From NCBI GenBank assembly GCA_963170055.1, contig CAUJGJ010000016.1:230001-242500 (forward strand): DNA of 12,500 nt. The letters are read 5' to 3'. The notes under the pieces are model-generated. The model searched no databases, had not been told where the DNA came from, and was given only the letters and a program-made list of their open reading frames with translations. Shown here piece after piece: positions 1-12,500 of this stretch (the first letter of the stretch is position 1; each line of letters opens with the position of its first letter). This DNA comes from Halisarca cf. caerulea (taxonomy: Eukaryota; Porifera; Demospongiae; Chondrillida; Halisarcidae). The translations under genes and the position numbers were made by a program.

Positions 1-20
1 GGGTGTGTATGTGAGAGAGA

Positions 21-83
<63 letters not shown>

Positions 84-164
84 CATGTAAATATACTTAT
101 GCATCCATTTTGTACATGCCACAGTGTCTACAGTAACCCACGTGACCATTCACTCCACCTCCAG
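1..164 (+). repeat. Intron end with (GT)n microsatellite
   Basis: This is the 3' part of the intron before the first TMEM131-like exon in the window. A near-pure (GT)n tract occupies about 23-81. The acceptor is read at 161-164 (ccag) after a short C/T-rich stretch. No coding sequence is visible. Confidence 0.7.
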
Positions 165-391
165 GTACAAAGAACCCCTCAACCAGCTCAGTACAGCTAA
201 TGCAGACGCTGACGTTCAACAACAGTGGTCCGGCTGTCATTGTTGTCAAGTCTCTCTCCATTGATGGGTTCAGCTGTGGGGCTTACGGCTACCTCATCCA
301 TCACTGCGACAGGGAGATCAAGATACAACCTAACTCATCAGCCAAAGTGGAAATTAAGTGAGTGGACTAAAGGCACATCTGAATCACATGT

Positions 392-453
<62 letters not shown>

Positions 454-512
454 CATGCACGTACGCACACGCACGCACGTACACACACGCGCACACACAC
501 ACACACACACAC

Positions 513-554
<42 letters not shown>

Positions 555-989
555 CACATACTGCACATGCAATCTATCTCCCACCCTCACTTCCTCTCCT
601 ACCATTGCAGACATATCCCAGACTTCACTCTGTCCAAGATCACTGCAGACCTTCACGTCCACATATCTGACACCACCATCCTCACCTACCCTCTCCTTAC
701 CACCCTACCCCACCACATGCTGGCAGCCTGCTACACAGTGATGCCACGCCCTGTCTGGGAGAGATGGATATCTCGTGGACTGTTTGTGTTTATGTTGCTT
801 GTGTTGGTGCTGGTGGTCCTGCTGGCAGTGCGGAACGCCAACCTGCTCTCCCGTGAGGTCAACCTGGGTTCACTGGATGACGGCTCGGTGAAGACTGTTG
901 GGTCCAGGAGCCAGGGAAAGGGACCACTCAGCAGTGAGCCTGTTTTGGACATACGAACAGCCAAAAGTGCTCAAGAGTACAATAATGCA

Positions 990-1023
<34 letters not shown>

Positions 1024-1025
1024 AT

Positions 1026-1123
<98 letters not shown>

Positions 1124-4100
1124 ATCTTTGTGTGTGCATACATGCATGTGTGTCTGTATATACTGTATCTAAATGATGGACTGTACCTCTCCTTCCTCCC
1201 CCTCCCCTTACCTCCCTCCCCACCCCTCCCTTCCCTCCCCCTCCCCAGTACATCGGACCATTCACAAGACTCTGACAGGACATCCTCTCGTCACATCACA
1301 TCCAGTGTCAGTATCAACGTTCCCAGCTCACTCGGAAAGGTAGCCCACAGTGCTATACTCCGTTCCACCCACTCCTCATCGCTGGAGGATTCCACCGATA
1401 CCAGAACCTCCGCACACACCCACACTCAGACCAGCGAAGAAGGCACCAGCTCAAGAAAGACATCAGATTCGACCATTGAGGGCAAGATCCCCCGCCCGTT
1501 GTCCCACGGTCCCTCAACCGTCCCCAGCAGCACTGTTGCATCCAGCACTGCAGGTACGCCCAGTGGGATGAACACCCTCAGCAGCAGATCTAAAGGTACA
1601 AGTGGTGACACGTTGTCCGATGTAGGGAACTCATCATCAAGTGGTGAGTGCTGTACCAAGTGTGTTGAAACTCCTTGTATCTATTGTGCAATGATGTTTT
1701 GCATTGCACAATGATTTCCATGTATTGTGCAAATGTGTGTCAGTATCGTGCAGTAGCTTGTGTTCACAGTGATATAATACAAATGTTTGTTTGTTACTGT
1801 CATTTCAGGTGACATGAGAGGATTGAGAGAGAGTGTCAAACTGACAGAGAATGACAGATCAACCTCCTCCTCCTTGTCAAGTGGTGTTGACAGAGAGAAA
1901 CTTCAGCAGACAAAAAGGACAAAGCAGACGTCTGGACGCAAGCAGCAGACTAAACAAATACAAGTGAAATCCCATGTGCAGACGTCTTCTGTCAAGTCTG
2001 CCACCCTCAAAGGAGATATCGTCACAACATCTAGACAAGCCACCGACAGTACTAGTTCAGTAGACAGCGATGTTGGAGTTAAGAAGAAGGCAGATTCAGA
2101 AGACAAGACAAAGACAGAGTCCTCCAGCAAGGAGAAAACCTCTACTGCTAAGGAGACCAGCACACAAGCCAGTGTTGATGAAGTAAAAGCAAGTGATTCC
2201 TCACCTGTTGCTCAACCTGCCACTTCAAAGAAGGAACAGCAGCTTTCAAGAAAGGACCGAAAGAAAAAAGTCAAGGGTGGTACAACAGTGGTGAGTGAAT
2301 CGCTGGCCAAACGTAGTCTGTCACCTGGTAAGACTGAGGAGAAGAGTCGCATGGACGATGTTCCCCGCACGGCACGATCCTCTCTCGAATCACTCACTGA
2401 ATCCACAATATCCAATGATATGGAGGAAGAAGGTGAACCGGTCCAGCACACAGAGCAGAAGAGGTTGGAGGCTTCCTTTCCCGATCCATCTCCTCCCAAA
2501 ATGGATGCCAAAAGTAAGAAGGCTGACATTCTGGATGACATCTCACTGGACAGTCCTGTTGTGGCCAGGAAGGGACCCACTGCTGCTGGTAAGGGTGTAG
2601 TAAGAGTGAAGATAACAGAGACACAGAAGCAGGAAGCATCCAGGAACGACCCACCTTTGAGGAAAGCTGACAAGCTGTCCACAGCTTCAAAAAAAGCGTT
2701 GGGAAAGAAGCAGTCTAAGTCCAGTGTGGAGACTGCATCCAAACCCCCTCCTTCCCTCCCCTCTTCAGTCAGCAGTGACGCTGTGTCTAGTGGAGTACAG
2801 GAGAGCCAACTTTCTGCAGCACCTCAAGAGCCCGACACCTTTCAAAAGGACACGGTTCCAGACAGCGAAGAAGTGACAGTTTCTTCAGGGGGTACCAAGG
2901 TGTTCCTTACTCCTAGTAGCTCAGCCCCACAGCCAAGTTCAACGAGGGAGAGAGTGAAGGCTGAAGAGGGTAAAGTAGACAAAGAGCTACACGAAGAGAG
3001 AAAACTGACCTCACCTCATGAACTGGCTGCTCAGCTGCTGAGGAAGAGAGACAACAGTAAGAAACTGGAACAACCCGTCGAAGAAATGAAGGACGATTCA
3101 CCCAAACTGTCCACAGAAGAGGAGCCCAAGGTGTCAGAAGATCAGGAGAAAAGATCTGCAGTATCCTCTCCCACGAAGTCGGGCAGCGGAAGGCCCAGTC
3201 ACCCTTACTCGGCTCACCTCACCTCAAAGGGTGGCAAACCTCTTACAGCCAGCAAAACTCCTGTGGCAGAGCAGCCAGTAGTGAAGGGAAGCGTTGACAG
3301 TGACAGTGTTGTTACTCGGGGTCCTGTTCCCACTTCAATGTCAACTTTCTTCCCACAATCGAGTATGGAACCAGTCCTTCCTCCAACCACAGGTATTACC
3401 ACATCTATTCTCACCTCAACCACACCCACCTCCAACCCTCAGTCACGATATGCATTCACAAAGGCTACCAAATCTCTAGGAGACTACCTTCCGGCCCACG
3501 TCATCAACAGTAGTAGAACTGTACCTGCATCAGAAGCTCTGCACGAGTCTCCCGTGAAGCATCTGCCACCGTCAGCTGTAGTCTACGGGAAAACAGCCAG
3601 GAAGACGTCTGCACCACAGCCTCCAATCACACCTGCTCAGGAAGTTCCACACACAACTTATGCCCCTGAGTTTACCAAATATGGTACTGCTGCTGCTATG
3701 GTCCCCCCTACTGATTATGTCATGGGAGATTCCCTGGTCAGTCCCACATCTGTCATGAGTCATGTGCAGTCAGCTGACCATCACATGATGTCACATGCCC
3801 CTGGAACGGTTCCCCACCACATCAACTACACCAGTGCTGTCCGAAAGAGACCAGGTCACCTCGACATACCTGCACACCTGGCACAAGCAGGGAACACAAC
3901 ATGGTTGGATCGACAGTCTCATCCCGCTCGGGGCTACCCAGTGAGCTCGGAGCAGGTCCGGTACTACCAACACCACCACTCACAGCAGCAGCATGCGGCA
4001 TACAGCATGTACGGGCAGACTCCTTCTCGACTTGCCACTCGCTACCCCAACCAACCTGAATACACCACGCCCCAATCCTCAGCCATTGGTAGTCCCCTGG

Positions 4101-4381
4101 AGCTCCTCAACCAGTTGGCTCGGCAGCCGTACCAGCCTAAACCTGTACAACCTCAGCACTCGGTTGTATCATGTGAGGATATTGGGGGAGAGTACCTACC
4201 ACTGTCAAGTCGGCTGACCACACCCACATCAACAGCCGCACCTACCCATCTGAATCTTGCTCCAGGCGCAGCCTCACTCATTGGTGATCATGGCAACCAT
4301 CCTCCAAATGTAGGCCAACCAACCAGTGAAAAGGTGAGTTCTACCCTATCCAATCCACCTCTACATTGGTTCAGCCAGCTG

Positions 4382-4422
<41 letters not shown>

Positions 4423-4752
4423 CTCATGTTTGACCTGCATCGTCCATTCACATGCACAAGTGGCAAACATCAATTTGTTAGGTTTTCATGTGCTTACTCT
4501 TGCTTTCCTTTCCTCCTTCCCTCCCTCATCCTCCAGTCGTCATCTTTCCCAACGATGTGGGACTCCCCACCATCTCAGGAGGATAACACAAAGCCGTATG
4601 GTTTGTTTGGCAGCTCTAGTATTTGGGGTCCAGTGACCAACACCAGCACCTCTGCTCCCTGGATGAACGCCCTCGCCTCACCTACTTCCACTCCCTCTTC
4701 TCTGGACGGTGACAAGAAGGGGAAATTCTTGGAAAATAGTCCTTTCGAATAA
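165..4752 (+). CDS. TMEM131: TMEM131-family transmembrane protein, 3' five coding exons (5' partial)
   Basis: Proposed exons: 165-357, 611-991, 1249-1643, 1809-4333 and 4537-4752 (TAA at 4750-4752). Introns are GT-AG, and codon phases agree at every junction (2, 2, 1, 0). About 1236 codons are present; the 5' part is outside the window. Exon 1 gives a beta-domain-like stretch (LTFNNSGPAVIVVKSLSIDG). Exon 2 gives HIPDFTLSKI, then HMLAACYTVMPRPVWE, which closely resembles the juxtamembrane signature of TMEM131/TMEM131L, then one hydrophobic helix (nt 780-830). Exons 3-4 encode a low-complexity Ser/Thr/Lys/Pro-rich cytosolic tail. Exon 5 has Trp/aromatic motifs (TMWDSPP, SSIWGP, APWMNAL). Known family role: binding procollagen in the ER lumen through the N-terminal domain and recruiting TRAPPC8 through the tail to promote secretion; applying this here is inference. 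The first exon could instead start at 192, after another AG. Whether it is the TMEM131 or TMEM131L paralogue cannot be settled. Confidence 0.88.
396..557 (+). repeat. (CA)n microsatellite in TMEM131-like intron 1
   Basis: Two (CA)n blocks (396-452 and about 487-557) are separated by a degenerate CA/CG/GT-containing spacer. They fill most of the 253-nt intron 358-610. Apparent His-Thr and Cys-Val reading frames here are repeat artefacts. Confidence 0.95.
780..830 (+). other. Single transmembrane helix of the TMEM131-like protein
   Basis: Seventeen consecutive hydrophobic codons (LFVFMLLVLVLVVLLAV) follow WERWISRG and precede the polar, charged RNANLLSRE. The helix sits about 20 residues after the conserved PRPVWE signature, as in the TMEM131 family, so the N-terminal side is lumenal/extracellular and the Ser-rich tail is cytosolic. 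It lies wholly within exon 2 (611-991). That exon is 381 nt with phase 2 at both ends, so skipping it would delete the helix without shifting the frame. Confidence 0.85.
992..1124 (+). repeat. (GT)n microsatellite starting at the donor of TMEM131-like intron 2
   Basis: The tract begins at the exon boundary: the exon ends AAG at 991 and the intron starts GTGTGT. Minor interruptions (GCATGTAT, TATG) occur. The same intron ends in a C-rich polypyrimidine tract (about 1187-1248) and a clear CCCAG acceptor. Confidence 0.95.
4384..4420 (+). repeat. (CA)n microsatellite in TMEM131-like intron 4
   Basis: A pure (CA)n run lies inside the 203-nt intron 4334-4536, between a GTGAGT donor and a pyrimidine-rich CTCCAG acceptor. 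The exon 4 reading frame stays open through this intron, so the tract would encode His-Thr repeats if the intron were retained. Confidence 0.95.
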
Positions 4753-5100
4753 CAGACAGACTCTAACACTTACACTCATCTTCCGGTAGACATTGTGTTT
4801 TGGCTCCTCAGCTCGCAAAGTCCTCTCATTCTTGTAGTATATTATCTGTATACACTGTAGCCAGTGCTTCAGCGCTGTGTTGTAGAATTGCAGGCTGCAA
4901 CAGATGTACTGTGTGTGTATGTATCTAATATATGCCAGTAAGTACTTACGAATGTGTACATCAGTGTATGTTATGTATGTGTGTTTGTGCAAGTAGATTG
5001 TTTGAAATTGTGAGTTTTGTAAACTTCTGGACTCTGCTATTGCTAGCTTGTGTACAATGGATTTCAATGATATGTATGTGCAAGTGTGGCCGTGTGTGGG
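4753..5100 (+). other. Probable 3' UTR of the TMEM131-like gene
   Basis: This sequence follows the TAA stop and has no supported ORF. No AATAAA or ATTAAA was seen before the minisatellite. The best polyadenylation candidate is AATATA at 4927-4932, followed about 20-55 nt later by a GU-rich stretch resembling a downstream element. The transcript end is therefore uncertain and might extend into the minisatellite. Confidence 0.5.
4927..4932 (+). terminator. Variant poly(A) signal candidate (AATATA)
   Basis: AATATA is a known weak hexamer variant. GU-rich sequence at about 4954-4990 is at a suitable distance for a downstream element. It is proposed because no canonical hexamer was seen between the TMEM131-like stop and the minisatellite. 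Confidence 0.3.
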
Positions 5101-5657
5101 TGTGCTACTGCAGTGCTAGGTGGGCTACTGCAGTGTTAGGTGTGCTACTGCAGCGCTAGGTGTGCTACTGCAGCACTAGGTGTGCTACTGCAGTGCTAGG
5201 TGTGCTACTGCAGCGCTAGGTGTGCTACTGCAACGCTAGGTGTGCTACTGCAGTGTTAGGTGTGCTACTGCAGCACTAGGTGTGCTACTGCAGTGCTAGG
5301 TGTGCTACTGCAGCGTTAGGTGTGCTACTGCAGCGTTAGGTGTGCTACTACAGTGTTAGGTGTGCTACTGCAGTGTTGGGTGTGCTACTGCAGTGCTAGG
5401 TGTGCTACTGCAGTGTTAGGTGTGCTACTGCAGTGTTAGGTGTGCTACTGCAGTGTTAGGTGTGCTACTGCAGTGTTAGGTGTGCTACTGCAGCGCTAGG
5501 TGTGCTACTGCAGTGTTAGGTTAGTCTCGAAACCAGACCCTACGCCGGCCGCCATTTTATTCTGCCCGAGGGGGCGGGTATGACGTCACATCGCGAAGAG
5601 GGTCTGGTTTCGAGACTAGTGTTAGGTGTGCTACTGCAGTGTTAGGTGGGCTACTGA
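5101..5657 (+). repeat. 20-bp minisatellite (21 uninterrupted units, split by a transposon)
   Basis: The unit is TGTGCTACTGCAGTGTTAGG. Exactly 21 units with no length change occupy 5101-5520. About 1.5 more units follow an inserted element (5627-5657). Each unit has a CTGCAG core, mutated in units 7 and 13. Most variation is at unit positions 14-15 (TG in 13 units, CG in 6, CA in 2) and position 16 (C in 10, T in 11). There are no spacers, so this is a tandem array and not CRISPR. It lies between the TMEM131-like stop and the ILKAP promoter. Confidence 0.97.
5522..5618. mobile_element. 97-bp MITE-like element with 20-bp perfect terminal inverted repeats
   Basis: The left end, TAGTCTCGAAACCAGACCCT (5522-5541), is the exact reverse complement of the right end (5599-5618). 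GTGTTAGGT flanks both ends (5513-5521 and 5619-5627). The uninterrupted repeat unit has this 9-mer once, so it is a target-site duplication. The core is GC-rich, has no ORF and carries the palindrome TGACGTCA at 5581-5588. A non-autonomous DNA transposon is the best reading. A 9-bp duplication with longish inverted repeats suits Mutator-like families, but the superfamily is not proven. Confidence 0.85.
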
Positions 5658-5670
5658 AATTAGTGCACAT

Positions 5671-5727
5671 ATGCAAACTATATGAAATTTGTATGAATCG
5701 ATCATACAGGATCATATCCCTTTGCAT
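5671..5727. promoter_or_regulatory. 57-bp interrupted dyad upstream of ILKAP
   Basis: Three nested inverted pairs share one centre: ATGCAAA (5671-5677) with TTTGCAT (5721-5727), ATATGA (5680-5685) with TCATAT (5712-5717), and GTATGA (5691-5696) with TCATAC (5702-5707), around a 5-nt loop. The outer arms resemble the POU/octamer core. It lies about 170-230 bp before the ILKAP start codon. It may be a regulatory dyad, an RNA hairpin or a transposon remnant; function is unknown. Confidence 0.4.
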
Positions 5728-5762
5728 CTTCTTTGTATTTACATTCTAGAGCTTCAAGTTTA

Positions 5763-5899
5763 GTGTGTGTGTGTGTGTGTGTGTGTACGCGCGATAGGCT
5801 TCGTTCCAATTTGTTTTAGACTACTATCGGGATCGGAAGTCGGAACAACGAGTGATTTCTGCCGCAATCTGTCGTAGCGCGCTTTTGGAGGCCTAGGCT
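5763..5899 (+). promoter_or_regulatory. Probable ILKAP promoter and 5' UTR
   Basis: A short (GT)n tract (5763-5786) is followed by a CpG-containing stretch (5787-5899) with no TATA box. An in-frame TAG at 5894-5896 closes the frame immediately before the ATG at 5900, so the CDS cannot extend upstream. The start context has G at -3 and G at +4. The transcription start cannot be placed from sequence. Confidence 0.5.
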
Positions 5900-10568
<4,669 letters not shown>

Positions 10569-10576
10569 CTCTATGT

Positions 10577-10632
<56 letters not shown>

Positions 10633-10696
10633 AAGTGTGTGCAAGTGTGGTGTGTGTGTGGTGTGTGTGTGTGTGTTTGTGTGTGTATGTGTTTGT

Positions 10697-10736
<40 letters not shown>

Positions 10737-10935
10737 GTGTGCGTGTGTGTGCGTGTGTGTGCTTTGTGATGTGCTAGAACTTTCGTACTGTCTTGTCCCG
10801 TGTTCTGGTCTGAATACACCTGTCTTGCACAGCTTGCTGTACTAGCAATATTCAGTGTGCATGTTTTGCAGCTTGTGAGATGGCTTTGTTGGCAGTTAAC
10901 ATGTTAAAAAGTGTAATAAAAGTTAAGTTTTTTTA
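10569..10935 (+). other. ILKAP 3' UTR with UG-rich tract
   Basis: Five bases after the stop, a (GT)n-rich tract runs from about 10573 to 10761, with GCAAG, GTGC and TTTG interruptions. If transcribed it is a long UG-rich element of the kind bound by TDP-43 or CELF-type proteins in other animals. About 150 nt of unique sequence leads to the poly(A) signal. Confidence 0.7.
10915..10920 (+). terminator. Canonical poly(A) signal AATAAA for ILKAP
   Basis: AATAAA lies about 350 nt after the stop codon and is followed by a T-run (about 10927-10934) typical of a downstream element. A second AATAAA at 11010-11015 could be an alternative distal site. Both precede the myosin start codon by less than 280 bp. 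Confidence 0.65.
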
Positions 10936-11020
10936 TGCTGAATAATATAGTAATCATTCTGTATGAAGCTTGTGAACCTGTGTCATGATAGTCGCACATG
11001 ATTATTACCAATAAAAAGCA

Positions 11021-11189
11021 AATTAATTAAAGTATGCAGAATTGAAGCGTAAAAGAAAATGCATGCCATCTAGCGTATAATAGACGGATGTCTGTTGAAA
11101 ATAAGCGGTGTGGAAGATAATGACGTAATGGTCACGCGTGTTTGAAGAAAAATAAAAACCTTAGGCTAGCGAGGACAGATTTGATCAAA
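11021..11189 (+). promoter_or_regulatory. Probable promoter and 5' UTR of the myosin gene
   Basis: This sequence separates the ILKAP poly(A) signals from the myosin ATG. It includes TGACGTAA (11121-11128, ATF/CREB- or C/EBP-like) and ACGCGT (11134-11139). No TATA box is evident. An in-frame TGA at 11121-11123 rules out an upstream extension of the myosin frame from further 5'. Confidence 0.4.
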
Positions 11190-12500
11190 ATGGCCGTCTC
11201 AAAGTGGGAAAGAAAAGAGTTGGACAACTTGACAGAACTTGCTGAACTGACTGAGGAGACTCTCTTGAGTTCTATCAGGAAGAGATATGATGATGGTATT
11301 GTCTACACAGATCTCGGGGACATCCTCGTTTCAGTAAATCCTTTTCGCGAAATGCCGATTTACACCGAGGAGTGGTCGAGGGCATATAACCGTCCGGACG
11401 TTGCAGAATTGCCACCTCACATATTCCGCTCCGCTTCACGCGCTTTCGCAGCAATGTTCGATTGTAAGAAAGATCAAGTGTTCGTCATCAGCGGAGAGAG
11501 CGGGGCGGGGAAGACGGAGTCCGCCAAACTGTTGATGAAGCAGGTTTGTTTACACCACTCTAGTGTGACTGGGAGCACTTTGACACCTTGTGGGATACTC
11601 TGCATAGGATCTTTACTGTGTACACTACTTGTAGGTAGTATTTGTGATCACCATCAGGGCACACTGTACTATAACATCCTTCTCCACACTTCTCTCCAGC
11701 ACCATCACCCTCACCACTCTCCAGCACCATCACCTCACCACTCTCCAGCACCATCACCCTCACCGTTCTCCAGCACCATCACCCTCACCACTCTCCAGCA
11801 CTACTCATACCTACACTGAGTCTCACACTAGTCAGTATTTCATTTGGTGACTGGATGTGTACTTGTGCATGTCACTGAACACATATAAACATTGTACTTT
11901 ATCTCATCTGTAATGTGTGTCCTGTAACTTATGATACCCCTACTATGTTGGCGCACACTGTGATGCCATGTAAGTACACACATCTCAAGAGGGCACGCAT
12001 GCTTGAGCACACACACAACTTGCAGGACTGGAATGTGTTGTGGTATGGACAGTTGTGGGAACTCTGCAGGACATCCTGCCAGGCCTACACGCCCCTCACT
12101 GCACATGACTGGTTTCCTCCACCAGCTGTTAATTACTCAGGAGCCAACTTCCTTGTCTGTTGATGATGTGATGTTGCCCTATTGTGAGTGTAATACAGTT
12201 CGTAACTGATTTTAATTGTGAGTAATTAGTTGTTGTAGATGACCAATTAAACGGCCAAATGATTTTAACATTTAATTAATTCAATGTTGCAAAGGTTTTA
12301 TCCCTGAGTGGTGGACAAACACGATTGTTGACAAACAACTTCCCTTTATGTTTGAGGGAACACACAGTGCACGCAGCATATCTGCACTGTGGTGTTTGTT
12401 GACAGGTTAACCCTAACCAGTCTTCTGTGTGCGTATATCTACCGCTGATGTGCTGTGCTCCTGGACTGCAGATAATGACCATGTGTCGTTCGGGGTCTCT
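11190..12500 (+). CDS. Unconventional myosin heavy chain, N-terminal motor exons (3' partial)
   Basis: Exon 1 is 11190-11543 (118 codons, phase 0, CAG|GTTTGT donor). ATG 11190 is the first in-frame ATG, in a strong context (AAAATGGCC). The motor domain begins almost at once: LAELTEETLLSSIRKRY (17-33), VYTDLGDILVSVNPF (38-52), the purine-binding NPFREMPIY (50-58), LPPHIF (74-79) and the P-loop GESGAGKT (102-109) followed by ESAKLLMKQ. Exon 2 probably starts at 12472 after CTGCAG in phase 0 (IMTMCRSGS) and is cut by the window end; it is too short to prove. The product is an actin-activated ATPase motor. No SH3-like N-terminal extension is present, unlike conventional myosin II. The class cannot be assigned from the fragment, since tail and neck are outside the window. 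Confidence 0.85.
11690..11798 (+). repeat. 25-bp minisatellite in myosin intron 1
   Basis: Four units of CACCATCACCCTCACC plus (A/G)(C/T)TCTCCAG, one of them 24 bp, follow a partial unit ending CTCTCCAG. Each unit ends in a pyrimidine-rich CTCCAG that resembles a 3' splice site. Confidence 0.93.
11799..12471 (+). other. Remainder of myosin intron 1, no gene seen
   Basis: The sequence is mixed and partly AT-rich. I found no segment encoding the expected next motor motif (LEAFGNA-type). An AG at 12024 (ACTTGCAG) precedes an open stretch without myosin similarity. The best acceptor is CTGGACTGCAG, ending at 12471. Confidence 0.55.

Noticed and set aside
338..741. Overlapping His-Thr and Cys-Val-rich ORFs on both strands
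   Set aside because: They are translations of (CA)n/(GT)n in all frames. The same artefact occurs at 870-1283, 6263-6876, 7169-7567, 7592-8285 and 10571-10845. None has a conserved domain or exon support.
1903..2742. Antisense ORFs opposite the large TMEM131-like exon
   Set aside because: They mirror a biased Ser/Thr/Lys codon composition and have no recognisable motif, start context or splice structure.
5101..5657. CRISPR-like array
   Set aside because: The 20-bp units are contiguous with no spacers, and the setting is an intron-bearing animal genome. It is a minisatellite.
5101..5660. Telomere-like GTTAGG repeats
   Set aside because: GTTAGG occurs once per 20-bp unit and not as consecutive TTAGGG, so this is not telomeric sequence.
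11142..11189. Upstream extension of the myosin N-terminus from 11142
   Set aside because: The codon at 11142 is TTG, not ATG, and an in-frame TGA lies at 11121. The first ATG, at 11190, has a strong context and directly precedes the motor domain.
12025..12163. Second myosin exon after ACTTGCAG at 12024
   Set aside because: The open stretch (DWNVLWYGQLWELC) has no resemblance to the segment following the myosin P-loop. The acceptor at 12471 fits phase and spacing better.

Overview
The window is a compact, intron-bearing animal locus. All three recognisable genes lie on the + strand, and each was rebuilt from split exons whose codon phases agree across every accepted intron. Short introns, small intergenic gaps and dense (CA)n/(GT)n tracts suggest an invertebrate. 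A non-bilaterian such as a sponge is plausible, but the sequence does not prove it. There are no bacterial, phage or CRISPR features and no recognisable virus.

Layout. Positions 1-4752 hold the 3' five coding exons of a TMEM131-family gene: the end of the lumenal/extracellular beta-domain region, one transmembrane helix, a long Ser/Thr/Lys-rich cytosolic tail and a Trp-containing C-terminus. Positions 4753-5657 hold its probable 3' UTR and a 20-bp minisatellite of 21 uninterrupted units. A 97-bp terminal-inverted-repeat element with a 9-bp target duplication has landed inside this array. Positions 5658-5899 are the probable ILKAP promoter, with an unusual 57-bp interrupted dyad. Positions 5900-10568 hold a complete ten-exon ILKAP-type PP2C phosphatase gene (373 residues predicted), followed by a UG-rich 3' UTR and a poly(A) signal. 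Positions 11190-11543 hold the first coding exon of an unconventional myosin motor, ending just after the P-loop. Its second exon probably begins at 12472 and runs off the window.

The three genes have no obvious shared pathway: collagen/secretory cargo handling (TMEM131), Ser/Thr dephosphorylation (ILKAP) and actin-based motility (myosin). They look like ordinary neighbours.

The most interesting material is non-coding: (1) a small DNA-transposon family with two copies here, one with an intact CRE palindrome and one with CRE-like sites differing by a C-to-T change; (2) CG/TG/CA variation at one dinucleotide of the minisatellite, as CpG deamination would produce; (3) exons bracketed by complementary (CA)n and (GT)n tracts, including the TMEM131 exon carrying the only visible membrane helix and the ILKAP exon carrying the catalytic DGH motif; (4) a phase-supported GC-AG intron and two microexons in ILKAP. 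I see no convincing novel multi-gene system.
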